Counted from the stretch's first letter, positions 1 through 7,889 are shown. The stretch is DNA of 23,733 nucleotides from Nemertoderma westbladi (GCA_032718475.1 JAUCBJ010005763.1:1-23733); one strand, 5' to 3'. The notes: generated by a model from the letters alone, not told the origin. Numbers and translations are program-made.

Positions 1-275
1 CCTGTGGGAATTCGGGGTCTCTGCATGACAGATGAATGTAGGTTCTGTCTACAAACGTCCTTAAAAATGGCGAATCCAGAGCTGTCCAACTTCTCAGCAG
101 CTGAGTCTCTTAAGCTGAGCTTGGTCAAAGCGCGGTCCTTGAATTGACTATCAACGTTGCGGAACGGAGTCAGAAAGCGCCTAAAGCATTCGAATCGAAT
201 GAATTTATTGTGTTCATCTAGCTTGGCGAGTTTGGTTCCAAGCAGTAAGGGATGAGCGCGTATAGTGCGACTTCA
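1..275 (-). pseudogene. Locus X, segment 6 (runs off the window)
   Basis: An in-frame TGA at 273-275 ends the preceding stretch of locus X. The same frame then stays open for about 90 codons to base 1, so the coding sequence continues out of the window. The translation is an ordinary mix of charged and aromatic residues with no recognisable motif. On the plus strand the stop reads TCA. A CGA-to-TGA change by CpG decay would explain one isolated stop, but this is inference. Calling it coding rests on the long open frame collinear with the rest of X. Function is unknown. Confidence 0.5.
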
Positions 276-545
276 CACATCGGCTAGCCAACCGGCAAGT
301 GTGGTGTTCTCAAAGATAGTATATATAGCTAATGAGGGATGGAGTGGAACACTCATAAAGCTATAGACGACGCCAGGTGCGGTTAATGGTCCGTCAAAAT
401 ATAATCGAGAATAATGATCTCCATATATTTGTTGGTAGCTGACAGGGTTTCTGACTTTGAAATTCCATCCGTATTCTTGGAAGGCAAGATGTCCGATAGA
501 GGTTCGTTGTACTTTATTGATTCCGCTTGATGTATTAGCATACAT
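276..545 (-). pseudogene. Locus X, segment 5
   Basis: About 90 codons in the same frame as the 1-275 segment, ending at the TGA at 273-275. The stretch is rich in aromatic and small residues (for example the WNFKVRNP and AIYTIFENT regions) and looks like a folded beta-rich protein rather than random translation. It overlaps the 3' end of the previous segment, which is in another frame, by about 10 bases. A frameshift therefore lies near 535-550. The ATG at 545 is probably just an internal Met and not a real start. No family is recognised. Confidence 0.5.
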
Positions 546-1032
546 AGTTTGGAAGAAACCTCGGCCTTCTGCCCAGGGAGCAATCAGCTGGGTGTCTTAC
601 GAAAGGATATGGGATATTCTCCATGTTTCTGAAGTCATTTAGGAGATCTCCATAAATAGCTGAGCCGATTTTAAGGATTCTCTCGTCAAACAGCATCTCG
701 AGCACTGGCTGGGGTAGCATAGATCCATCTATACCCATGGCCGGTTTGCGCTCGGTATCGGTAACATAACGCTGCGCAAGTTCGAATTGTCCATGTCGGA
801 GTTTCTTTTGGATCACTGTGAGAGTCTCAAAAGAGTAATCGATCACGTCGGAACACGCTCGAGTAAACACATGGGCAGAACCAGTTAGTCCACATATGTG
901 TATCATTCGCGTAGTTCCCAGTTCTCCAACCGGAACGCTACCTTCATTATCATAAGTGACAACTCCATACATTTCGATAACGTTAAGAGTTTCGTTCCAC
1001 TCTTTAGTGGCGTTTTCTATGGTCATACCCAC
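535..1032 (-). pseudogene. Locus X, segment 4
   Basis: About 165 codons of open frame, overlapping the upstream segment at 1004-1032 in a different frame and the downstream segment at 535-545. The two frame switches at short overlaps suggest small indels in one long coding sequence rather than separate genes. The protein has a balanced composition with conserved-looking G, P and aromatic positions (such as GSAHVF and DGSMLPQPVLEML). No catalytic motif, zinc site, signal peptide or membrane segment is visible. Function is unknown; a structural protein is one possibility but is not demonstrated. Confidence 0.55.
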
Positions 1033-1644
1033 TGGATGCCATAAGGTGCGTAAGTTCGCTTGCGTTAGGTAGATCGCTATACTTCAGATAATGTGTATTA
1101 TAAGTCTCTGCATCTCCGTATCGCTGTATTCTCTCTTCCTCGAATAATACGTTGAGATTCCAATGGACTAATCGAGTTTTAATAAATCCATCAAAATTAT
1201 ATGGAGGCATTATGTCCTTTTCTATTCTTGAAACATTATAAGGTTTTCTAAATGGGTTTACTTTAACCAATTGATCTAGATGTTTCTGTAGTTGTTCGAG
1301 TTCGACAAGATCCAGGGGGTTTATCAATGGTAGAAACCTTAAACTGTGCGTAGGATCTTCCGGTTTCACCATATAATATTGGGTTAAATTGACATAATAA
1401 GGGTGGTCTTTGATCCCATAAAATGAGTTCGGTAAAGGTCTAGCGCGTAGGTTGACCTCGTGTACCATACGACGGACAAGATCCGCTCGATTGTCCGGAT
1501 GTTCAACGAGTATATCGTTGACACGAGCGGCCTCGATTGGCGGACGTTGTAACATAGGAGCATCAGCGATAAGATCTCTAGATCTTAAATTGATATCAAC
1601 CGGTTGGGGTTGTACCGTGGCGAAGAGTTTGTCTCCGAAATGGG
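1004..1644 (-). pseudogene. Locus X, segment 3b (downstream of the element A insertion)
   Basis: The frame is open from 1644, the edge of the inserted LTR element, down to a stop at 1004, about 213 codons. The first codon at the junction, CAT at 1642-1640, is shared with the other flank of the insertion through the ATGGG target duplication. The frame matches that of the 7885-8247 segment, which supports one interrupted reading frame. The protein is hydrophilic and helix-prone, with many Asp, Glu, Arg and Tyr residues and no recognised domain. Its 3' end overlaps the next segment in another frame at 1004-1032, marking a frameshift. Confidence 0.6.
1640..1644. repeat. Target-site duplication, left copy (ATGGG)
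   Basis: The five bases ATGGG directly precede the left LTR terminus TGTGAC and are repeated exactly at 7885-7889 after the right LTR terminus CTCACA. Five-base duplications are usual for BEL/Pao and many other LTR elements. Confidence 0.95.
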
Positions 1645-2220
1645 TGTGACGGGATCCGTGGACCCCGATTTATCCGTGTGGGTTTTCCTATCTACGCGTC
1701 CCCGCCGTGTGTGTGAAAAGGTTCTTTAAGGGTTCCAAAGTTCCTGATTGATATGAAGGTATATGGTAATATGATATAAGCACAATTAATCAGGGTTAAA
1801 GTAGTTACCGGTAAATAGGTATTACATATAGTGGCGGTAGCGGACGGTGATAGAAGTCACCGTTCCACCCTACTGAACTGACTGAGTAAACTGAGCAAGT
1901 AACACAGTTACCGGTAATATATATTGCACGGTTGGCCGCATTATCCTACTCAGCCGATGCCTCCCCCCCATTGGCTAATAACCCTGTTGTCGCCCTTTGC
2001 CTCTCCTGGAGGGTTTCCCTTTGCCCTGTTACTCTCTCTCTCTTTCAGGGGTGTAACCCCTGACCCATATTGTGTGTGTGTTCTCTGGGGCCTATTGTCC
2101 CCGTTTACTGGGGTGACACGAGGTTGATATTGGTAATCAACCTCGTGCTCCCAATATTGCTTAGAGGCGCTCTTTCCCACTTTATGGGGGTTTGGTGAGG
2201 CGGAATTGAATCCGCTCACA
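1645..2220 (-). repeat. Element A 3' LTR
   Basis: This 576-bp repeat begins TGTGACGGG and ends CGCTCACA on the plus strand. It differs from the copy at 7309-7884 by six substitutions, four of them transitions and two at CpG sites, with no indels. Because the element reads on the minus strand, this left copy is the 3' LTR. It carries the same TATA (1916-1923) and initiator (1889-1894) as the 5' LTR, and a 31-nt hairpin at 2117-2147. No canonical AATAAA was seen in its R region. Confidence 0.95.
2117..2147. other. Perfect 12-bp hairpin in the LTR
   Basis: CACGAGGTTGAT and ATCAACCTCGTG form a perfect 12-bp inverted repeat around a 7-base spacer. The same structure lies at 7781-7811 in the other LTR. 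It would sit in U3, upstream of the predicted transcription start. Confidence 0.9.
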
Positions 2221-2285
2221 CTCCCCCCCATGCTATCTTCCCGGTGAGAAGATAGCATCAACCAAAAAGTGCGCTTCAATTCCGC
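2200..2285 (-). other. Nested inverted repeats around the 3' LTR and polypurine tract junction
   Basis: An outer 11-bp inverted repeat pairs 2200-2210 (GCGGAATTGAA) with 2275-2285. Inside it a perfect 11-bp stem with a 7-base loop occupies 2230-2258 (ATGCTATCTTC, loop CCGGTGA). The polypurine tract at 2221-2229 and the LTR end lie between the arms. The inner hairpin touches the polypurine tract directly. Confidence 0.85.
2221..2229 (-). promoter_or_regulatory. Polypurine tract of element A
   Basis: The minus strand reads GGGGGGGAG immediately before the 3' LTR terminus TGTGAG. This is the expected position and composition of the plus-strand DNA primer in reverse transcription, and it fixes the element's orientation. 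Confidence 0.85.
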
Positions 2286-2889
2286 TGGAACTCGATCTAT
2301 TATCGGGTGTGGGGTGGGGTTATTTTCTTGGAGTCGGCTTTCCAGGCCGCTCCCTATGGGTATGATGTCACTACCCTCTGGCGTCTCGTGTCGGGCCGAT
2401 CGTGCCCTTCTCTCACACAATTTTTGTTTCCCCAACACTCTCGCCACTCTAACTAACTCCGCTCTAACTCCCCTCTTACTCTCTCCCCACTCTTACACTC
2501 TCCCCACACCTGAATCGCACTCTAACTTCTCTCCATACTCCTCTCTACTCTCTACCACTCCCAAAGGCCCTAATCTCTAATGCTACCCCTGTGCTATCAT
2601 ACTATCTACCCACTACTTACTTGCTAACTATCTAACTCTCTACTAACTCTCCGACTCTAACTAGCTCTACTAAGTCTAACTAACTCCTACTAACTCTCTA
2701 CTTCTACTAACTCCCTCTAACTCTTACCAATTCTTCAAACTATGTGGCGCTTAGGGTGGCCACGACCCCTCTACTACTAACTCTAACTAAAACCCTCTAA
2801 GTCTACCAACTCTCTAGCCCTTTAACTAGAACTCTCTAGCTCTACCCACTCTTCTAACTACGTGGCACTTGCGGTGCCCACAACCACTC

Positions 2890-3232
2890 TACTATCTGGC
2901 ACCCTATGTGCCCGTCTCTACTACTCTACTACCTGGCACCCTATGTGCCCGTCTCTACTACTCTACTACCTGGCACCCTATGTGCCCTCTCTACTACTCT
3001 ACTACCTGGCACCCTATGTGCCCTCTCTACTACTCTACTACCTCTCTAACTCTCTAACTCTACTACCTGGCACCCTATTTGCCCATCTCTACTACTCTAC
3101 TACCTGGCACCCTATGTGCCCTCTCTACTACTCTACTACCTGGCACCCTATGTGCCCTCTCTACTACTCTACTACCTCTCTAACTCTACTACCTGGCACC
3201 CTATGTGCCCGTCTCTACTACTCTACTCTATC
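2890..3232. repeat. Minisatellite with an embedded GGCAC/GTGCC hairpin
   Basis: The core CTGGCACCCTATGTGCC occurs eight times (one copy has TTTGCC), separated by CTCTCTACTACT-type spacers. Usual spacing is 36 to 37 bp, lengthened twice by extra CTAACT words. Each core has a 5-bp stem, GGCAC with GTGCC, around CCTAT. Confidence 0.9.
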
Positions 3233-3314
3233 TTCATCTTACCCCCTTTACGTCTACTCGCCTGCACGTGACGCTCTGAATGCCGGCAGAGTGGGTACGT
3301 TAATTATGTGAACT

Positions 3315-3429
3315 ACTACTAACTCTTACTAACTCTACTAACTCTCTACTAACTCAACTAACTCTACTACTAACTCTTACTAACTCTACTAACTCTCTAC
3401 TAACTCAACTAACTCTACTACTAACTCTT
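3315..3429. repeat. 51-bp tandem repeat, about 2.3 copies
   Basis: Two near-identical consecutive units built from TACTAACTCT words, with a third partial unit before the GTGCCCGGCAC motif near 3430. Confidence 0.8.
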
Positions 3430-3545
3430 GTGCCCGGCACCTCTTGTGCCCGGCACCCACCCTAATTAACATACCCTGCTCTTACATCAAACACGTCATC
3501 ACGCCCGTGCCCCATTTAGTTCAACGCATCCCCTACTAACTCTAA

Positions 3546-4529
3546 CTACGTGGCGCTTGCGGTGCCTACAACCACTGGCATTAAAGGCCTCGACAACCCC
3601 CGTCCGTCCTTCGGTATACACGGCGTCTGCCCATGTAATGCCCCCTCGCACTCTGTCGGTCCCGCGTGCGTATGCAACACGCCTCCTGCTTTCCTGAGTC
3701 CTTTGTTATGTCCACCCACGGACCTCTCTGCCCCTGGTCTAATCCTCTCACATCCTCTCCCTTTCCTTCTTGTCTTCTTACTCGGCCTCCCCTTTATCGG
3801 TATGCCCCTCAACCGGACCGGCATCTCTTCCGGACACTCCTCCGGTTTGTCCTCCGGACATCTTGCCGTCCGTTCCTCTCTATCTCCATGCCGATACTTG
3901 CTGGGATACCCATTCTCTCCCGCCCACTCTCTAACTGTTACTTCCTCGGGTAGTACTCTTCTCTTCTTTCTTGCCACTGTCGTGCTTGTAGCTGCTGTTT
4001 CTCTACACTCTCCGGGTCTGTGTCCTTCTACCACACATCGATGACATAGTCCGTTTGCATCTGCGTAGGCTATACGATCTTGTTTGGGCAGCGCTTGCCA
4101 GTGCTTACAACTCATGGTCTTATGGGTTCCGTCCCGATGTAATTGACATTCGAATCCTGTATTATAGCGTTTCCTGTATAATCCCTCACGTATCGCGCCT
4201 AGGTTCATATGTACCGATTTAATGTGTTGGTCTTCTGGACTCGGCCTACTGGGTATATTGGGATCGTGTTTAATTGTGATGTTATTTTCTTTCTGTCCCT
4301 GCCACGGTGTGGCCCTACCAGCTAGCTGTGGACTAGCAGTCCCCTGTATGGCCGCGTGTGGTAGCGACTGTCCGCACGACCTGTTCTCGTCCAAGGGGTT
4401 CGATGTTCTTGCTCCTATTGGGGTATATTGTTGATATTGTGATGGGGGAATGTCACCCTGTCCCCCCCCCCCCCCCCCACTGGTATGTTTGGTACTGGGG
4501 TTGATGTTAATATATTGGGGCCCATACAT
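3546..4529 (-). pseudogene. Element A Gag-like 3' part with zinc-binding region
   Basis: A 327-codon frame ending just before the simple repeats. Residues 128-141 give Cys128, His131, His136 and Cys141. Residues 162-175 form a CCHC knuckle (CHRC, then His170 and Cys175). This C-H-H-C region followed by an 'LCxxC...H...C' knuckle resembles the Gag C-terminus of BEL/Pao elements. The downstream half is rich in Arg, Lys, Glu and Pro with no protease motif. A Gly run near residue 18 comes from the 17-base poly-C tract at 4462-4478. The frame is the same as that of the Gag pieces further upstream. The first codon shown is not a reliable start. Expected role is RNA binding and particle assembly. 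Confidence 0.7.
4462..4478. repeat. Poly-C tract (17 C)
   Basis: Longest of five C runs in the element; it encodes a Gly run on the minus strand. Open minus-strand frames in two phases overlap across it (4618-4415 and 4529-3546), so it is a likely site of length change and frame loss. Confidence 0.95.
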
Positions 4530-5459
4530 CTATCTGCAATAACTCTCTCCTCCCCTGGATATATGTTATGTCCCTGTGTATTATAGTCATGCTGCCGTAC
4601 CGATATAGGCCTACCCACTTCTTGCCTACCTACCGGTATCTACTCCGTGGCTTCCGGGTTTAATCCCGTCGTTCGCGCTACCCTATCGCCTACTCTACCT
4701 CTCCCAGCATGGCCTATAATAGTATGTGCAGTAAGGCCTACAGTATGTCCTGCAGTCTGCATGTGCCCTTTTGAACCGAAGTTTAATCTTCGCGAATCTC
4801 GAGTCTCCCCGCAACTACCGCACTCTCGATCGGCAGCTATATCCCGTCAGGAAGCTTCTCTTCGATCCCCTCTCCTGTTCTTGACTTTGTATCGGTACGT
4901 CCTGTACCCCTCTCTTGGCGTGCGGTGCTTTTCTCCGGGGCGACGGCAATCTCCCGAAGTTCGACCCCACTGACTCCCTAACTCCATCTCTACTGTCGAC
5001 GGCTCGCTATCCATTCTCGCACTCCTATCGTTCGTGGCGACATTTCTTCTACTATCTTCTCTTTTCTTTTTAGTGCAGTATTCCCGCTCGTGAGATCTCT
5101 CGTCGACCTCCTGGTTAAACTCCCCTGCTTTTCTTTCCTCTTCTGATCGGGCTCGACACTTTGTCCGCCCTCTCGCGACGTCAACCTGCCCCTCTTTGCT
5201 CGATCGCACGCCGCTGGGGATACTCGCAATCCCCCTATTACTCTCCGTCGCCGGGTGTTGCGGTTTACCTAGCTCGGCCCGCGCATTATCCGCCGACGCC
5301 TGTGGGACACTCTCTGCCCCCCCCCCTTCTCGCTACTAATCTCTCGCGGTGGGGTGTCTGTAGCCCCCCCCCCCCCACCCGCCGCTTCTAACTTCACTAC
5401 CTCTTACTACACTTCTGCGTCCCTCTTATCGGACATTCTCCACCACCCTTCTCTCGCCA
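4530..5459 (-). pseudogene. Element A Gag-like middle part, fragmented
   Basis: No single frame stays open here. Shorter open stretches in different phases (5229-4990, 5209-4847 and 4618-4415) encode very polar Arg, Lys, Glu and Ser-rich sequence. Poly-C tracts at 5317-5326 and 5364-5376 and the tandem duplication at 5327-5574 are likely causes of frame loss. The position between two Gag pieces in the same frame suggests decayed Gag linker sequence rather than a separate gene. The phase of the ancestral frame is unclear. Confidence 0.45.
5317..5326. repeat. Poly-C tract (10 C)
   Basis: One of five long C runs in element A, all giving poly-G on the coding strand. Confidence 0.95.
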
Positions 5460-5574
5460 CTAATCTTCCGTGGTGGGGCGCCCGTAGCCCCCCCCCCCCC
5501 CCCACTCGCCACATCTAACTCCACTATCTCTCACTTCACTTCTACACCCCTCTCTAGTCGACGCACTGTCTCTA
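5327..5574. repeat. 124-bp tandem duplication carrying a poly-C tract in each copy
   Basis: Two diverged copies offset by about 124 bp (for example ACTAAT at 5335 and 5459). Each contains GGTGGGG, a TAG-C(n) run (5364-5376 and 5488-5503), TCTAACT(T/C)CACTA and an ACTTCT-type tail. Copies differ by scattered substitutions, and the C runs are 13 and 16 long. Confidence 0.75.
5488..5503. repeat. Poly-C tract (16 C)
   Basis: A C run in the second copy of the 124-bp duplication, encoding Gly residues near the end of the 5460-6371 frame. Confidence 0.95.
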
Positions 5575-5617
5575 CTACGGCTGGTTCTATTCACCCCCGC
5601 CTCTCTCTCTATTACTG

Positions 5618-5693
5618 CGTGGCCTACCAGGCCCACCTCAGGTTGGCTCAACCCCGCTGCTCCCTGCCTACTAACTACGTGGCCTACCAGGCC
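5618..5693. repeat. Paired CGTGGCCTACCAGGCC hairpin motifs
   Basis: The same 16-base word occurs at 5618-5633 and 5678-5693, 60 bp apart. GGCCT and AGGCC form a 5-bp stem with a 3-base loop. Confidence 0.85.
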
Positions 5694-6003
5694 GCCGTCT
5701 GCCGGGTTATGTACGTCCGACACGTTCATATTAATAGCACCATTCCCAATATTATTTGTTAAGTCAATTAAATTATTAGAATTTGAAACGGGATTATTAT
5801 TTAAATTATTTAAATTAGGATTATTATTATTTTCAAAATTTGAATTATTATTCGAATTATTTGAATTATTCTGAATATTTGAATTAATATTATTATTTGA
5901 ATTTAAGTTTAAAATACCGGGTAAAATATTTCCTGTAATAAAGGGATTAGGGTTATCTACTACGGTACTATTAATATTAACTACTTCTAGCGTACTATTA
6001 TTA

Positions 6004-6017
6004 CCCCCCCCCCCCCC
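6004..6017. repeat. Poly-C tract (14 C)
   Basis: A C run at the boundary between the Asn-rich block and the coiled coil, encoding Gly residues. Confidence 0.95.
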
Positions 6018-6371
6018 GCCCGTACGGCTACACCAGTTCTGGTTCTCTCGTCCGGTGCCTGTAAGTGGGGTCTCACTCTCTGATAGTTCCAACCGCGCCA
6101 GTTCTAGTCGGCGCCGCTCCAGTTTGGCTTGATATTGTGTAAGCCTCTCTAGCTGGGCACGCAAATCATCCCGCATGCGCTTATCCTCTATATCTCTCTC
6201 TCGTGTACTCTGCTCGGCCAACTCGGTATCTCTCGCAACCATCTCAAACCGCCTCGCCGACTCGCTCATCTCCCGCTCTCTACACTCCTTGGCTCTCTTT
6301 CTACACTCCTCGGCGCTCTCTCTATACTCCCTCGCTAACTCTCCTGACCTCTCTGAAAACGCGGTTTCCTC

Positions 6372-6818
6372 TCACAATTGTCTCTCTAACTCATTCTGCT
6401 CATTTGCCACCATTTTTAATTCATACGTCAGACTTATCTCCCGCACCCCTCTTTCTTTTTCGGAGGATGTAGCAGAGTTATCGGTTGCGACGGACTCCCG
6501 TCGCCCCTCCGTCCCACCAACTTTCCCCCGCCTCCCGGAACTTCCTCCGACCGACAAGACCGAATCCTCGGGGCTAACCTCGGATTCGCCCTCCTCAGGT
6601 CTCTTCCAACCCACTAATTTTGCTCCCCGGGAATCGATTAAGTATGGCCCTATGTACACTACACTAGGTTGCATACCCTTATACTCCCATAGTTCAAGCA
6701 GTTCGCTGGCAACCCCTCTCGCTCTCTCGCTGGCTAGTTCTTGCTGCCCAAAACGCACTAGGTAAGCAAAATATCTGTTCGACTCACCTAGCCGCTTTTC
6801 TAACTTCACCTCATCTAG
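6372..6818 (-). pseudogene. Element A Gag-like part, second segment
   Basis: About 148 codons between in-frame stops at 6819-6821 (TAA) and 6372-6374 (TGA), in the same phase as the pieces on both sides. The sequence is polar, with a Gly/Ser/Arg linker and helical ends rich in Glu, Leu and Arg. No enzymatic motif is present. The shared phase suggests one ancestral Gag frame later interrupted by stops. Readthrough is possible but unsupported. Confidence 0.6.
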
Positions 6819-7136
6819 TTATTCTCCCTCCTTAGCTTCCCTCAACTGTTCCCTCGTGGCGTTGTAAGCCCGTCGGAGCCAGTCGCTAACTCCGACGTCC
6901 TCGTCGCCGACATCCCCTCTTTCTCTCTGTGTCCGGCGTCGTACCGGCGGCTCCACTGTCGCCGTTCCGGTGGGCCGTCCGTCGCCCTCGGCCTGTGGCT
7001 GGCCGGCGACATCGGCACGTCGACCGCCGCTGTGTGTCGACTCGTCTCTTTCCCCTCTCGACTCGTCTTTCCCTCCTCTCGACTCATCCACTGGTTGTAG
7101 ACGGCCCCCCTCATCTCTGGTCGCCGGGTCGCCCAT
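6819..7136 (-). pseudogene. Element A Gag-like N-terminus
   Basis: A frame of 105 codons from a true ATG at 7136 to a TAA at 6819. The ATG lies about 170 bp inside the 5' LTR edge, a plausible Gag start. The first 70 residues are very polar (Arg, Asp, Glu, Gly, Ser), followed by a short helical segment. The frame continues in phase beyond the stop, so the stop probably interrupts a longer Gag. No domain is recognisable in this part alone. Confidence 0.55.
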
Positions 7137-7308
7137 TGTCTATGGGTCCGGCGTCGTGGGTTTATACCGTCTCGTCGCGGCCTCGCGGATCGTTAGATCG
7201 CCGTCCGGGGTCCGCGGCGGTGTCGTCTTTCCTTCTTGGTTCATCTTTATCTCTGGTGGCTGGCAGCCACAGTCTGTCAGGGCAGTTGGTTGGATCTAGT
7301 TCTATCAC

Positions 7309-7884
7309 TGTGACGGGATCCGTGGACCCCGATTTATCCGTGTGGGTTTTCCTATCTACACGTCCCCACCGTGTGTGTGAAAAGGTTCTTTAAGGGTTCC
7401 AAAGTTCCTGTTTGATATGAAGGTATATGGTAATATGATATAAGCACAATTAATCAGGGTTAAAGTAGTTACCGGTAAATAGGTATTACATATAGTGGCG
7501 GTAGCGGACGGTGATAGAAGTCACCGTTCCACCCTACTGAACTGACTGAGTAAACTGAGCAAGTAACACAGTTACCGATAATATATATTGCACGGTTGGC
7601 CGCATTATCCTACTCAGCCGATGCCTCCCCCCCATTGGCTAATAACCCTGTTGTCGCCCTTTGCCTCTCCTGGAGGGTTTCCCTTTGCCCTGTTACTCTC
7701 TCTCTCTTTCAAGGGTGTAACCCCTGACCCCTATTGTGTGTGTGTTCTCTGGGGCCTATTGTCCCCGTTTACTGGGGTGACACGAGGTTGATATTGGTAA
7801 TCAACCTCGTGCTCCCAATATTGCTTAGAGGCGCTCTTTCCCACTTTATGGGGGTTTGGTGAGGCGGAATTGAATCCGCTCACA
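7309..7884 (-). repeat. Element A 5' LTR
   Basis: This 576-bp copy matches 1645-2220 except at six bases. On the minus strand it is the upstream LTR and carries the promoter that would drive the element. It ends CTCACA at 7884, followed directly by the ATGGG duplication. Confidence 0.95.
7553..7587 (-). promoter_or_regulatory. Predicted core promoter in the 5' LTR (TATA plus initiator)
   Basis: On the minus strand TATATATT occupies 7587-7580 and TCAGTT occupies 7558-7553. The A of TCAGTT (7556) is 31 bases after the first T of the TATA, the canonical spacing, and TCAGTT matches the arthropod initiator consensus TCA(G/T)T(T/C). This would put U3 at about 328 bp. One LTR difference falls just outside the TATA box. 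A downstream promoter element was not convincingly found. Confidence 0.55.
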
Positions 7885-7889
7885 ATGGG
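7885..7889. repeat. Target-site duplication, right copy (ATGGG)
   Basis: Exact copy of 1640-1644, directly after the right LTR terminus. Confidence 0.95.

Larger units (their letters stand above)
2286..3545. repeat. Pyrimidine-rich simple repeat block between Gag and the 3' LTR
   Basis: Most of this block is made of CTAACT, CTACTA and CTCT words on the plus strand with very little G, giving an extreme strand bias. It contains the 36-bp-class minisatellite at 2890-3232 and a roughly 51-bp unit repeated about 2.3 times at 3315-3429. Two short GGCAC hairpin motifs flank the minisatellite. Plus-strand open frames here are by-products of the repeats. No pol coding sequence is visible on either strand. 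Confidence 0.85.
5460..6371 (-). pseudogene. Element A Gag-like coiled-coil and Asn-rich part
   Basis: The frame is open from after the TGA at 6372-6374 to a stop at 5460. It starts with a long Glu/Arg/Leu coiled coil (about 6360-6060 on the plus strand). A poly-Gly run from the 14-base C tract at 6004-6017 follows. Next comes a strongly Asn-rich, AT-rich stretch (about 5950-5730), then a Gly/Arg-rich end with a second poly-Gly run at 5488-5503. The coiled coil fits a Gag assembly region. The Asn block looks like a low-complexity insertion expanded from AAT/AAC codons. The phase is the same as in the neighbouring Gag pieces. Confidence 0.65.
1645..7884 (-). mobile_element. Element A: complete non-autonomous LTR retrotransposon
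   Basis: Two direct repeats of 576 bp, starting TG and ending CA, bound a 5,088-bp interior and are flanked by identical 5-bp duplications. Orientation is minus: a G-rich polypurine tract abuts the LTR at 2221, and the Gag-like frames run on the minus strand. The interior encodes a broken Gag-like protein with a Cys/His zinc region resembling that of BEL/Pao elements, followed by about 1.3 kb of pyrimidine-rich repeats. No protease, reverse transcriptase or integrase motif is visible. The two LTRs differ at six positions (1696, 1704, 1747, 1914, 2048 and 2067 in the left copy), about 1%, so the insertion is fairly recent. It was probably mobilised in trans. No clear TGG-type primer binding site is visible next to the 5' LTR. 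Confidence 0.93.

Noticed and set aside
2890-3232. Regularly spaced repeats resembling a CRISPR array
   Set aside because: Spacers are the same simple repeat, not unique, the unit is minisatellite-like and the context is a eukaryotic retroelement.
2862-3311. Plus-strand open frame of about 149 codons with repeated YYSTTWHPMCP-type words
   Set aside because: It is a direct translation of the minisatellite; open frames follow from the repeat lacking stop words.
3550-4044. Plus-strand open frame of 164 codons with hydrophobic stretches
   Set aside because: It is the antisense shadow of the element A Gag zinc region, which has clear Cys/His motifs on the minus strand.
6175-6765. Plus-strand Ser/Leu-rich frame of 196 codons
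   Set aside because: Antisense of the coiled-coil Gag region; composition is explained by the Glu/Arg codons on the other strand.
7275-7308. Primer binding site next to the element A 5' LTR
   Set aside because: No TGG-starting tRNA-complementary stretch follows the LTR on the minus strand; an internal-tRNA primer cannot be judged by eye.
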